Under the pieces are notes generated by a model that made no database searches, was not told where the DNA came from, and saw only the letters and a program-made list of their open reading frames with translations. This document shows, in pieces, positions 1-7,174 of a stretch of 20,455 nt of DNA (position 1 is the stretch's first letter; every line of letters starts with the position of its first letter). The stretch comes from a virus: the IMG/VR virus record IMGVR_UViG_3300031999_000241, positions 1 through 20,455 of that record; one strand, 5' to 3'. Position numbers and translations under genes: made by a program.

Positions 1-810
1 GTGCACGACAAGGTGCTCTTCTACTCGGTGGTCGCCTGGCAGGAGAACTTTACGGGGTTTGTGGTCGATTACGGCACATTCCCCAACCAGAAACGACCTT
101 GGTTTACGCTCGATAACGCCACACGCACTCTCGGCCGTGCATTCCCCGGCACGGGGACCGACGCCGCTATTCAGGCGGGCCTCGAGCGGCTGGTCGGCGA
201 GTATCTTGGGCGCGAGTGGCCGCGCACGGGCGGCGGCGTCCTTCGGATCGAGAAGTGCCTCGTGGACATGGGGTACAAGCCCGGCCTCGTGGCGGCGGTC
301 AAGCACAAGGTCGGCGGTGCGGCGATGGTGCTCTCGAAGGGCGTGGGCATCCGGGCGGGGGCCCGGCCCATATCGACCTACCGCCGGCATCCGGGGGAAG
401 TGTACGGTCACAACTGGTATCTGCCGAACGTGAGGGGCACGCAGGAGTTCCCGCACGTCGCGGTGGACGTCAACTGGTGGAAGACGTTCGTGCACGCGCG
501 GCTCTCGATCGCCCCGGGCGACCCGAGTGCCCTGACACTCTTCGGGAAGTCGGCCGACGAGCATCGCTTGTTCGCCGAACACGTCGCCGGCTCGGAGACC
601 TGGACACTGACGCACGGCCACGGGCGCGACGTCCAGGAATGGAAACTGAGGCCCACCCGCCCCGACAACCACTGGCTGGACTGCCTCGTGGGCTGCGCTG
701 TGGGGGCGTCGATGTGCGGCGTGGCGCTGGAAGGCATGGACAAGAAGGTGGTCCGGGAGCGGGGGCGCGAGCGGCTGCGTCTATCGGACCTCCAAAGGAA
801 CCGGCGCTGA
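1..810 (+). CDS. Phage terminase large subunit, C-terminal part (GpA-like nuclease domain)
   Basis: This is the DNA-packaging motor subunit that cuts concatemeric phage DNA and feeds it into the prohead. Only the C-terminal nuclease part (269 residues) is present; the reading frame is open at the left edge, so the GTG at position 1 is probably an internal valine codon and the ATPase domain lies outside. The expected acidic metal-binding positions of a GpA/RNase H-like nuclease are visible: D24 in VDYG, D89 in VDMGY, and D222/D227 in the closing RPDNHWLDC motif, which matches the family's usual NH-x-LD-C ending. The following gene starts inside its stop codon (ATGA), and a portal gene lies just downstream, as expected for a packaging module. 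The assignment rests on motifs and context; the exact subfamily is inferred. Confidence 0.85.
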   Translation: MHDKVLFYSVVAWQENFTGFVVDYGTFPNQKRPWFTLDNATRTLGRAFPGTGTDAAIQAGLERLVGEYLGREWPRTGGGVLRIEKCLVDMGYKPGLVAAVKHKVGGAAMVLSKGVGIRAGARPISTYRRHPGEVYGHNWYLPNVRGTQEFPHVAVDVNWWKTFVHARLSIAPGDPSALTLFGKSADEHRLFAEHVAGSETWTLTHGHGRDVQEWKLRPTRPDNHWLDCLVGCAVGASMCGVALEGMDKKVVRERGRERLRLSDLQRNRR

Positions 811-1031
811 TGACACCTATGCCAGGAACCACGGACGGTGCCCCGCTTCGTCTCTCGCAGCTCCAGCATCGAGACGACGGGGGCATGGTCTGCCGCGCGT
901 GCGGGTGTAGGCACTTTCGCGTGCTTTACACGCGGCCCGACCCGCGCGGGGGCCTGCGTCGTAGGCGCGAGTGCCGCCACTGCGGCAGGCGCATCACGAC
1001 CTGGGAGAAGGAAATATCCTTCTACCCGTAG
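810..1031 (+). CDS. Small NrdR-like zinc-ribbon protein
   Basis: A 73-residue protein whose ATG overlaps the terminase stop (ATGA), with AGGA about 12 bases upstream, so it is translationally coupled. It holds two Cys pairs, CRAC (about residues 29-32) and CRHC (about 56-59), separated by an Arg-rich segment (RPDPRGGLRRRREC), and then RRITTWEKE. This order closely resembles the N-terminal zinc ribbon of the ribonucleotide-reductase repressor NrdR (CPxC...RRRRECxxCxxRFTTYE). The ATP-cone domain that completes NrdR is absent: the protein stops a few residues after the ribbon. A DNA- or RNA-binding role, possibly in regulation or packaging, is inferred. It could equally be an unrelated treble-clef or ribbon protein of the phage. 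Confidence 0.7.
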   Translation: MTPMPGTTDGAPLRLSQLQHRDDGGMVCRACGCRHFRVLYTRPDPRGGLRRRRECRHCGRRITTWEKEISFYP

Positions 1032-1097
1032 AACCCTTCCCTGCAACATCCCAGCTTTTCGACAAGAAGCAGCCCGTCTCGTGTAGGTACATGGCGC

Positions 1098-1325
1098 ATG
1101 GGATACGACCTTCCTCCAACCCGCGAATGCGACCGCCTGCGGAAGGAACTGCGTCTGGTGCCGGCCGAACTGAAGGCCGACGCCGTGCAGGAGGCGTGGC
1201 TCGCGCACCTTCAGGGCGAGTGCCCGGTTCAGGCGGTCAAGACCTACGCCCAACGGGAACGGCGCCGGCAACAGAAAGAGCGGGCGGCGGCAAAGGTGGA
1301 GGTTGCAGCGCTCTGTCTCGCATAG
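1098..1325 (+). CDS. Small hypothetical phage protein between terminase and portal
   Basis: A 75-residue charged, helical protein of unknown function. Third codon positions are strongly G/C, unlike the competing frame that starts at 1091, so this frame is the coding one. The middle (DAVQEAWLAHLQGECPVQAV) and the Lys/Arg/Gln-rich stretch that follows look like two amphipathic helices, and the RERRRQQKERAA segment could bind nucleic acid. No good Shine-Dalgarno sequence is visible next to the ATG at 1098. It lies 66 bases after the zinc-ribbon gene and 9 bases before the next small gene, in the space where many phages keep small head-assembly or terminase-accessory genes. I do not recognise the family. 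Confidence 0.6.
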   Translation: MGYDLPPTRECDRLRKELRLVPAELKADAVQEAWLAHLQGECPVQAVKTYAQRERRRQQKERAAAKVEVAALCLA

Positions 1326-1334
1326 GGGCCGCAA

Positions 1335-1532
1335 GTGGCTGACGAACTGGACAACGCGATTCGGACGAACGCCGAGGGGCCGAAGTCGGCGTCGGGAGAT
1401 TCGGGGAGCATGCAGCAGCACTCGATCCCCGACCAGATCGCGGCGGACAGGTATCTGGCGTCGAAGAAGGCCGCGCGGTCGAAGGGCCTAGGGATTCGCC
1501 TCACGAAAGTAGTTCCGCCGGGAGCAGCGTGA
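1335..1532 (+). CDS. Small hypothetical head protein in the gpW position
   Basis: A 65-residue protein starting at GTG and ending in TGA that overlaps the portal ATG (TGATG at 1530-1534). It has a flexible Ser/Gly-rich N-terminal half and a basic C-terminal half (QIAADRYLASKKAARSKGLG, then IRLTKVVPPGAA). In lambda-like phages the small head-tail joining protein gpW is encoded exactly here, between terminase and portal, so a virion-completion role is plausible from position and size. Sequence similarity to gpW is not obvious by eye, so the call is positional. Confidence 0.6.
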   Translation: MADELDNAIRTNAEGPKSASGDSGSMQQHSIPDQIAADRYLASKKAARSKGLGIRLTKVVPPGAA

Positions 1533-3001
1533 TGTTCGACTGGCTCAAACGCATACGTGCTGTCGCCGGACCCGCAGGTGGCGGGCTCCGGATGGCGGTG
1601 CGCTTCGTGCGGGGCCGATATGATGCCGCACAGACGACCGATGGCAACCGCAAGCACTGGGCGGGGGCCGACGGCCTGTCGGCCGATGCCGCTGCAAGCG
1701 CCGAGGTCCGGCGCATCCTGCGGAACAGGGCCCGGTACGAGGTGGCAAACAACTCCTATGTCCGGGGAATCGTCCTGACGCTCGCAAACGACGTGGTCGG
1801 CACAGGGCCGCGGCTCCAGATGCTCACCGCCGGCGCCGAGGCCAATCGCGCGATCGAGCAGGAATTCATGCGCTGGGCCACGCGGGTGGGCCTCGCCGCC
1901 AAACTGCGCACCATGCGGATGGCCCGGGCGCAGGACGGCGAGGCGTTTGCCCTCCTCATCTCCAACGAAAACCTCAATTCCCCGGTGACGCTGGACCTCA
2001 GGCTCATTGAGGCCGACCAGGTCGCCACCCCGGACTTCTCCCAGACCACGTTTGCCGACCCCCGCGCGGTCGACGGCATCTCCTTCGACCCCTTCGGCAA
2101 CCCGGTGGCCTACTACGTCTTGAAGACACATCCGGGCGCCAAGGTGTCCTTGAGCCTTGACTACGACCGCGTGCCGGCGGAGTGGGTGATTCACTGGTTC
2201 CGGGCCGACAGGCCGGGCCAGCATCGGGGCATTCCCGACATTACGCCCGCCCTGCCGATCTTCGCGCAGCTCCGGCGCTTCACGTCGGCCGTCCTGGATG
2301 CCGCCGAGACGGCGGCCAACATCTCTGGCACGGTCGAGACCGACGCCCCGCCCAACGGCGAGGCGGAGCCCATCGACCCGATGGACACCATCGAACTCGA
2401 GCGGAACATGCTGCTGACGCTCCCCGGCGGCTGGAAGATGAGCCAGGTGCGGCCCGAGCAGCCGGCGACGACCTACGTCGAGTTTGTGCGTGAGAAGTTG
2501 AACGAGGCCGCCCGGTGCCTGAACATGCCGCGCAACATCGCCCTGTGCGATTCGTCGGCCTACAACTACGCCTCGGGGCGGCTCGACCACCAGACGTACT
2601 TCAAGTCTATCCGCGTGGAGCAGGCCCACCTGGAAGACATGGTGCTTGACCGCATGCTGGACGCCTGGCTGCGGGAGGCGGTGCGGGTGCCCGGCCTCCT
2701 GCCGGCGTCGGCGCGGGCGCTCCTCAATCACCCCCACCAGTGGTTCTGGGACGGGATGGAGCACGTGGACCCCGCCAAAGAGGCCAACGCCCAGGCCACG
2801 CGCCTGGCCAGTCACACGACGACCCTTGCCAGCGAGTATGCGAAAGAGGGCAAGGACTGGGAGACGGAACTGCGGCAGCGGGCGAAAGAAGTCGCGCTGA
2901 TGAAGGAACTCGGCCTCTCAATGGCCGAGGCCCAGCCAAAGCCTGCTCAGCCGCAGGTAGATGAGGAAACGGACAGTGAAGACCAGCGACGCGCCGCGTG
3001 A
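1532..3001 (+). CDS. Phage portal protein, lambda gpB family
   Basis: The portal forms the dodecameric ring at one capsid vertex through which DNA enters and leaves. The protein is about 489 residues, a usual length for the lambda portal family. Diagnostic segments are the N-terminal RYEVANNSYVRGIVLTLAND helix, the VGTGPRLQ motif just after it, the central RPGQHRGIPDITPAL segment followed by the ETAANISG stem region, and the C-terminal PRNIALCDSSAYNYASGRLD motif, which matches the family's nYSSaR-type signature. I chose the ATG at 1532 because it overlaps the preceding stop as TGATG; a GTG lies one codon upstream at 1529. The last 41 bases overlap the capsid gene. The C-terminal tail is acidic and Gln/Pro-rich. 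Confidence 0.9.
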   Translation: MFDWLKRIRAVAGPAGGGLRMAVRFVRGRYDAAQTTDGNRKHWAGADGLSADAAASAEVRRILRNRARYEVANNSYVRGIVLTLANDVVGTGPRLQMLTAGAEANRAIEQEFMRWATRVGLAAKLRTMRMARAQDGEAFALLISNENLNSPVTLDLRLIEADQVATPDFSQTTFADPRAVDGISFDPFGNPVAYYVLKTHPGAKVSLSLDYDRVPAEWVIHWFRADRPGQHRGIPDITPALPIFAQLRRFTSAVLDAAETAANISGTVETDAPPNGEAEPIDPMDTIELERNMLLTLPGGWKMSQVRPEQPATTYVEFVREKLNEAARCLNMPRNIALCDSSAYNYASGRLDHQTYFKSIRVEQAHLEDMVLDRMLDAWLREAVRVPGLLPASARALLNHPHQWFWDGMEHVDPAKEANAQATRLASHTTTLASEYAKEGKDWETELRQRAKEVALMKELGLSMAEAQPKPAQPQVDEETDSEDQRRAA

Positions 3002-4964
3002 ACTCAAGTTCATCGCGGCCATCAACATGGAGGCGGCGGCCGGCCCCGATGCCCAAGCCGCGCGGCCACGCCGGTTCCACATGGACGCCTACAGCGGCGG
3101 CACCCTGGCGATTGCCGGGTGGCGGTTCCCGGTCGTCGTGGACCTGAACGGCCTGACCGTGCGCGGCGGCGCCAAGGTCTACCTCGACCACGATCGGGCT
3201 GCTCGCGTGGGGCACATCGACGGCATACAGGTTGAGCACGGGGGGCTTCGGGTGTCGGGTGTGATCTCGTCCACCACGCAAGCGGCCCGCGAGGTCGTGG
3301 CCGACGCCGACAACGGGTATCCGTGGCAGGCGAGCATCGGGGCCTCGGTGCGCGAGGTCGAGTTCGTGGGCGAGGGCAAGATGGTGACCGTAAACGGGCG
3401 CGAGTTCGCCGGGCCTTTGAATGTGGCGCGGCGTGCGTCGCTTCAGGAAGTGAGTTTCGTGGGCAACGGCGCGGACGATGCGACGTCCGCCAGCATCGCG
3501 GCGGGAATCGCCGGGGAGAGACTACAGATGGACGGCACCGACAAGACTGTGGAGACGCAGGAGAAGCAGGACACGCCGGAGGCGGGCGCTCAGGTGCAGG
3601 CCCAGGCCCTGGCAGGGGCGGATGACGCCGTGGTGGTCGCCGCCGACCCGGTGGCCGAGATGCGGGCGAAGGCCGCGGCGGAAGAGGAGCGGATCACCGT
3701 CGTGCGGAAGGTCTGCGGGGGCGACCACGCGGACATCGCGGCCCGCGCGATCAAGGAGGGCTGGGACACCACGAAGACGGAACTGGAGGTCCTGCGGGCC
3801 TCGCGGCCCAAGGCCCCCGCGGCCCACGTCGTGGACCAGACGGTCAACGGCACGGTCCTGGAGGCCGCCTGCCTGCTTACCGCAGGCCTTGCCGGCGCCG
3901 AGAAGCAGTATGAGGAGAAAACGCTCGACGCGGCCAGCAAGCGGTTCCGCGGCGGCATCGGCCTCCAGGAGTTGCTCCTGGAGGCCGCGTGGGCCAATGG
4001 CTACGCCGGCCGCAACTTCCGCAACTCGCGCGAGGTTCTCAGGTTCGCCTTCGCGCGGGACATCCAGGCGGGCTTCTCGACCATCGACATCGGCGGCATC
4101 CTCTCGAACGTCGCCAACAAGTTCTTGCTCGATGGCTTCTTCAGCGTCGAGCGCACGTGGCGGAATATCTGCGCCGTGCGGAACGTCGGCGACTTTAAGA
4201 CCGTCACGTCCTACCGCCTCATCGGCGCCGACCAGTACCAGCCGGTAGCCCCTGGCGGGGAACTGAAGCACGGGACCCTGGGCGAGGAGCAGTACACGAA
4301 CAAGGCCGACACGTTCGGCCTCCTGCTGTCCATCGACCGGCGTGACATGATCAACGACGACCTGGGGGCGATCACGCTCGTGCCCCGCAAACTCGGGCGC
4401 GGGTCGGGTCTCAAGATCCATGACGTGTTCTGGACCATCTTCCTGGCCAACTCGTCGTTCTTCACCAGCGGCAACAAGAACTACCTCACGGGCGCCGACA
4501 CGGCCCTGACCATCGACGGCCTCACGAAGGCCGAGGTGATGTTCCTGGACCAGGTGGACTCGGACGGGAAGCCCATCGGCATCATGCCGGCGATCCTCCT
4601 GGTGCCCACGGCGCTGAGCGCGATGGGCACGCAGCTCTTTAAGTCGCTGGAGATCCGTGACACGACCGCCAGCACCAAGTACCCCATCGCCAACCCGCAC
4701 CAGGGCAAGTTCCGCGCCGAGGTCAGCCGGTACCTGGCGAACACGAAGTACACCGGCGCGAGCGCGAAGGCGTGGTATCTCCTGGCCGATCCGGCGGACC
4801 TGCCGGTGATCGAGGTGGCGTTCCTGAACGGCCAGGAGTCGCCGACCATCGAGACGGCCGACGCAGACTTCAACGTCCTCGGCATCCAGATGCGCGGCTA
4901 CCACGACTTCGGCGTGGCCCTCCAGGATCCGCGGGGCGGGCTGAAGGCCAAAGGGGAGGCGTAG
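2961..4964 (+). CDS. Prohead protease - major capsid protein fusion (Mu gpT-like capsid domain)
   Basis: A 667-residue fusion. Residues about 40-185 look like an HK97/S78-type prohead protease: H77 in YLDHDR, S125 in WQASIGASV and E163 in LQEVSF are the likely catalytic triad, in the order and spacing of that family. Residues about 190-300 are Ala/Glu/Gln-rich and scaffold-like. Residues about 330-667 resemble the Mu gpT-like major head protein (FFSVERTWRNICAVRNVGDF, the QPVAPGGELKHG segment, DRRDMINDD, and a C-terminal GYHDFGVALQDPRGG). The start is uncertain: ATG 2961 overlaps the portal by 41 bases, while GTG 2976 has a better-placed GAGGAAA. An in-frame ATG at 3528, codon 190, sits 7 bases after GGGGAGAG and may start a separate scaffold-capsid product. 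Confidence 0.85.
   Translation: MRKRTVKTSDAPRELKFIAAINMEAAAGPDAQAARPRRFHMDAYSGGTLAIAGWRFPVVVDLNGLTVRGGAKVYLDHDRAARVGHIDGIQVEHGGLRVSGVISSTTQAAREVVADADNGYPWQASIGASVREVEFVGEGKMVTVNGREFAGPLNVARRASLQEVSFVGNGADDATSASIAAGIAGERLQMDGTDKTVETQEKQDTPEAGAQVQAQALAGADDAVVVAADPVAEMRAKAAAEEERITVVRKVCGGDHADIAARAIKEGWDTTKTELEVLRASRPKAPAAHVVDQTVNGTVLEAACLLTAGLAGAEKQYEEKTLDAASKRFRGGIGLQELLLEAAWANGYAGRNFRNSREVLRFAFARDIQAGFSTIDIGGILSNVANKFLLDGFFSVERTWRNICAVRNVGDFKTVTSYRLIGADQYQPVAPGGELKHGTLGEEQYTNKADTFGLLLSIDRRDMINDDLGAITLVPRKLGRGSGLKIHDVFWTIFLANSSFFTSGNKNYLTGADTALTIDGLTKAEVMFLDQVDSDGKPIGIMPAILLVPTALSAMGTQLFKSLEIRDTTASTKYPIANPHQGKFRAEVSRYLANTKYTGASAKAWYLLADPADLPVIEVAFLNGQESPTIETADADFNVLGIQMRGYHDFGVALQDPRGGLKAKGEA
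3514..3530 (+). promoter_or_regulatory. Candidate internal ribosome-binding site and start inside the protease-capsid gene
   Basis: GGGGAGAG is followed 7 bases later by an in-frame ATG at 3528-3530 (codon 190). It falls exactly at the boundary between the protease-like domain and the Ala/Glu-rich scaffold-like segment. Lambda uses a similar nested in-frame start (Nu3 inside C) to make scaffold without protease. Use of this start is inferred from the sequence only. Confidence 0.4.
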
Positions 4965-5062
4965 CGGCAGGCCGCGGCCTTGAGCCCGGAGACCTGAGCA
5001 GGCCCGGCAAGAACAGGGAGTCGCCCCCGCAGACGCGGGCGGCCTGACAAGGAGACCTGGCA

Positions 5063-5878
5063 ATGCAGGCAACGTTCGTGCAGGAAGGCCGGCGGATCGA
5101 CTACACCCCGACCGGGGATGTGGACGCCGGCGATGTGGTCGTCCTCGGGGCGCTGGTCGCCATCGCGACCTCGCCCATCGAGGCCGACGAGGCGGGCTCT
5201 CTGGCCATCGACGGCATCTTCGACGTGGTCCAGGGCCAGGCGGATTTCGCGGTCGGCGAAGCCGTGTACTGGGACGCCGACGGCGACCCGGTCGGCGGCA
5301 CGCCCGGCACCGGCTGCGCGATCGACTCCGCGGCGGGCAACACCTTCATGGGGTTCGCCCTGGAGGTGACCACCCACAGTTCCGAGACGGTCCGCGTGGC
5401 CCTGCGCAGCATCGAGGCCAGCGCCGCCGAGACCCTGTCGCTTGACGACCTCTCGGACGTCTCCGCCCACGGCACGGCCGGCCACGTCCTCGTCGCCGAC
5501 GGCACCGACTGGCACGCCATCCCGGTCTCCGGGCCACTGACCCTCAGCGGCGCCGGCGTCGTCGCCGTGGCCTCGGCCACGGTTGCCGCCACGGGGTCCA
5601 GCCAGTCGGACGCGGCTGCGGTCGCCGAGGGGTTCACCCTCGTCACGGCCGCCAACGGGACGAAGGGCGTCAAACTCCCGGCCGCGGCGGCCGGCGCCCT
5701 GTGCATCGTCAAGAACGACGACGCGGCGAACGCGGTCCTGAAGGTCTATCCGGACACCGACGACGCGATCAACGCCATCGCGGCGAACAGCGCCTTGTCG
5801 ATGGCCGCTAAGACCGCCGCCCTGTTCGTCGCCTATGACGCGACGACCTGGTACACGGTCCCGCTGCTGCCAAGTTAA
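5063..5878 (+). CDS. DUF2190-type capsid decoration protein with extra C-terminal domain
   Basis: A 271-residue protein with a strong AAGGAGA ribosome site upstream of ATG 5063. Residues 1 to about 113 look like the DUF2190 family (QATFVQEGRRIDYTPTGDVDAGDVV, later GEAVYWDADG and GFALE), found next to capsid genes and thought to decorate or stabilise the shell. Residues about 118-271 add a second Ala/Thr/Val-rich domain with a LDDLSDV...GHVLVADGTDWHAIPV motif of the kind seen in phage fibre and appendage proteins, ending in a compact beta-rich segment. Most DUF2190 proteins lack such an extension, so this may display a surface domain on the head. The position directly behind the capsid gene supports the first domain; the role of the second is inference. 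Confidence 0.75.
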   Translation: MQATFVQEGRRIDYTPTGDVDAGDVVVLGALVAIATSPIEADEAGSLAIDGIFDVVQGQADFAVGEAVYWDADGDPVGGTPGTGCAIDSAAGNTFMGFALEVTTHSSETVRVALRSIEASAAETLSLDDLSDVSAHGTAGHVLVADGTDWHAIPVSGPLTLSGAGVVAVASATVAATGSSQSDAAAVAEGFTLVTAANGTKGVKLPAAAAGALCIVKNDDAANAVLKVYPDTDDAINAIAANSALSMAAKTAALFVAYDATTWYTVPLLPS

Positions 5879-5917
5879 CGGTGGGCGGCAGGTCCTGAAG
5901 CGGAGCGGAGGCAGGCC

Positions 5918-6301
5918 GTGGCTGACATGCTTCAGACGGGGAGCGCGTGGCTTGAGGGCATGCGGCATAAGTTCGCCTCCCGGCCGGTCACGTACTGCCG
6001 GGGAGCGGCGAGCGTGGCCCTCCAGGCCACGGTCGGCCGGTCGCTCGTTCAGATGCTCAATGCTGACGGCCTGGTCGAGACGGTCGAGAGGCGGGATTAC
6101 CTGATTCGGGCCTGCGACCTGGTCCTGAACGGCGACGCCGGCGAACCGCAGGTCGGCGACCGCATCCGCGAGACGATCGGTGGCAAGGTCCAGGTGTACG
6201 AGGTGATAGGCGCGGGCCAGGAGAAGCACTTTCGCAAGTCGGACCCCGACGGCCTGACGCTGCGGGTCCACACGGTGCACGTAGACACGGAGACGGGATG
6301 A
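5918..6301 (+). CDS. Putative head-completion (head-tail connector) protein
   Basis: A 127-residue protein with the GTG at 5918 as likely start (GGAGG about 11 bases upstream) and an alternative ATG three codons later. A helical N-terminus (MLQTGSAWLEGMRHKFAS) precedes a beta-rich body (VTYCRGAASVALQATVGRS, then DYLIRACDLVLNG and GDRIRETIGGKVQVYEVIG). The DxI motif followed by a V-YEV strand fits small head-completion or stopper proteins that close the connector after packaging. It sits between the decoration gene and a tail-terminator-like gene, the usual place for such a protein. The family assignment is by layout and fold impression, not by a decisive motif. Its stop overlaps the next start. 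Confidence 0.55.
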   Translation: MADMLQTGSAWLEGMRHKFASRPVTYCRGAASVALQATVGRSLVQMLNADGLVETVERRDYLIRACDLVLNGDAGEPQVGDRIRETIGGKVQVYEVIGAGQEKHFRKSDPDGLTLRVHTVHVDTETG

Positions 6302-6471
6302 TGGCCGATCCGACCGATCACGACCTCCTGATTCGCATCGACGAGCGGGTCCAGAAACTCGACCGGTGCATGGCCAACCACCTCGCGCACCACTGGACCG
6401 TCTCGGTGGCGGTCCTGGGCGCCATCCTGACGGCCCTGGCCTCGTTGGCCATTGCCCTGGGGGTGAAATGA
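6301..6471 (+). CDS. Small single-pass membrane protein, XhlA-like
   Basis: A 56-residue protein. The ATG at 6301 directly follows another in-frame ATG at 6298, and both overlap the preceding TGA. The first half is a charged helix (LLIRIDERVQKLDRCMANHL); the second half, after HHW, is one hydrophobic transmembrane segment (VSVAVLGAILTALASLAIAL) ending GVK. A short coiled-coil-like helix followed by one C-terminal membrane helix is the architecture of the XhlA hemolysin/holin-accessory family. Its place among connector genes is unusual for a lysis gene, so it may have another membrane-linked role. The next gene begins two bases after its stop. Confidence 0.6.
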   Translation: MADPTDHDLLIRIDERVQKLDRCMANHLAHHWTVSVAVLGAILTALASLAIALGVK

Positions 6472-6472
6472 C

Positions 6473-6913
6473 ATGGCGCTCGCGGCCGACATCGCGGAGG
6501 CCGTCGTGGCCGAACTGAACGGCCACGCCTTCAGCCTGCCCTTCACGGCCGTCCGGTCCTACAGGCCCGTCTACGGGCGCGAGGAGATGAAGGCCTTGCA
6601 CGTGACGGTGGTGGCCGGCGGTTTCACGATGGAGCCCGCAGGGCGCGGCCTGACCCAGGAAGACTACGTGGTCGAGATCGGCCTTCAGCAGGCGGCCGAC
6701 CCGCAAGACATGGGGGCGATGGACGCCCTCCTGGGCCTCGTCGAGGAAATCGTGGCGTTCTTCCGGTGGCGGCGCCCGGCGGCCTGCCCGGCGGCCATCT
6801 GCATCCGGGCGGTCCTCGGGGCCGGGAGCGACCGTGGCTACGCCGAGGAGCACGTGATGGAACTCCAGCAGTTCACGAGCATCCTCAGGCTGACGTTCCG
6901 CGTGGTGAGGTGA
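6473..6913 (+). CDS. Putative tail terminator / minor tail protein
   Basis: A 146-residue protein. MALAADIAEAVVAELNGHAF begins with an amphipathic helix typical of gpU-like or neck proteins, followed by alternating strands (ALHVTVVAGGFTMEP, EDYVVEIGLQQ), a helix (MDALLGLVEEIVAFFRW) and a final strand (SILRLTFRVVR). This alpha-beta order and the size match tail-terminator proteins that cap the tail tube at the head side. It lies between the head-completion candidate and the tail genes, as expected. The hallmark is fold order rather than a conserved motif, so the call is moderate. Confidence 0.6.
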   Translation: MALAADIAEAVVAELNGHAFSLPFTAVRSYRPVYGREEMKALHVTVVAGGFTMEPAGRGLTQEDYVVEIGLQQAADPQDMGAMDALLGLVEEIVAFFRWRRPAACPAAICIRAVLGAGSDRGYAEEHVMELQQFTSILRLTFRVVR

Positions 6914-6919
6914 GAGGCC

Positions 6920-7174
6920 ATGAACAATGTCCTGATGCGGAAGGTGAACGTCACCGCCGGTTACCAGCCGCTCGCCTCGGCGGAGACGGTGGTCACGGTG
7001 ACCATCTCCTGCCCGCCCACGAACGCGGCGGTGGTGTACTTGAAGGGCGACGACGGCGCTGACGTTCCTTGCGTGCCTGGCGAATGGCACACGCTGGTCG
7101 GCGTCAACCTGGCCGACATCCAGGTCAAGGGCACGGTGGGCGACTACGTTACGGTCGTCGGGGGATCGTGGTGA
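6920..7174 (+). CDS. Small beta-rich hypothetical virion protein
   Basis: An 84-residue protein starting at ATG 6920, with GAGAGG just upstream, and ending in TGA that overlaps the next ATG (TGATG). It has no clear helix, Cys at two positions, and alternating hydrophobic residues (ETVVTVTISCP, AAVVYLKGDDG, WHTLVGVNLADIQVKG), suggesting a single immunoglobulin-like or beta-sandwich domain. It is co-translated with the collar fibre gene and may be a small fibre-attachment or decoration protein. I do not recognise the family. Confidence 0.55.
   Translation: MNNVLMRKVNVTAGYQPLASAETVVTVTISCPPTNAAVVYLKGDDGADVPCVPGEWHTLVGVNLADIQVKGTVGDYVTVVGGSW

Noticed and set aside
1244-2815. Long minus-strand open frame (over 500 codons) opposite the portal gene
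   Set aside because: The portal on the plus strand has clear family motifs; the minus frame is rich in Arg, Gly, His and Pro and is a shadow of G/C-rich third positions.
4965-5062. Possible terminator behind the capsid gene (CCCGC-AGAC-GCGGG and a GGCCGCGGCC palindrome)
   Set aside because: Stems are short, there is no T-run, and the next gene has a strong ribosome site in the same operon.
4898-7090. 730-codon minus-strand open frame across several genes
   Set aside because: It spans at least five good plus-strand genes and their junctions and has no recognisable domain; open only because of high GC.
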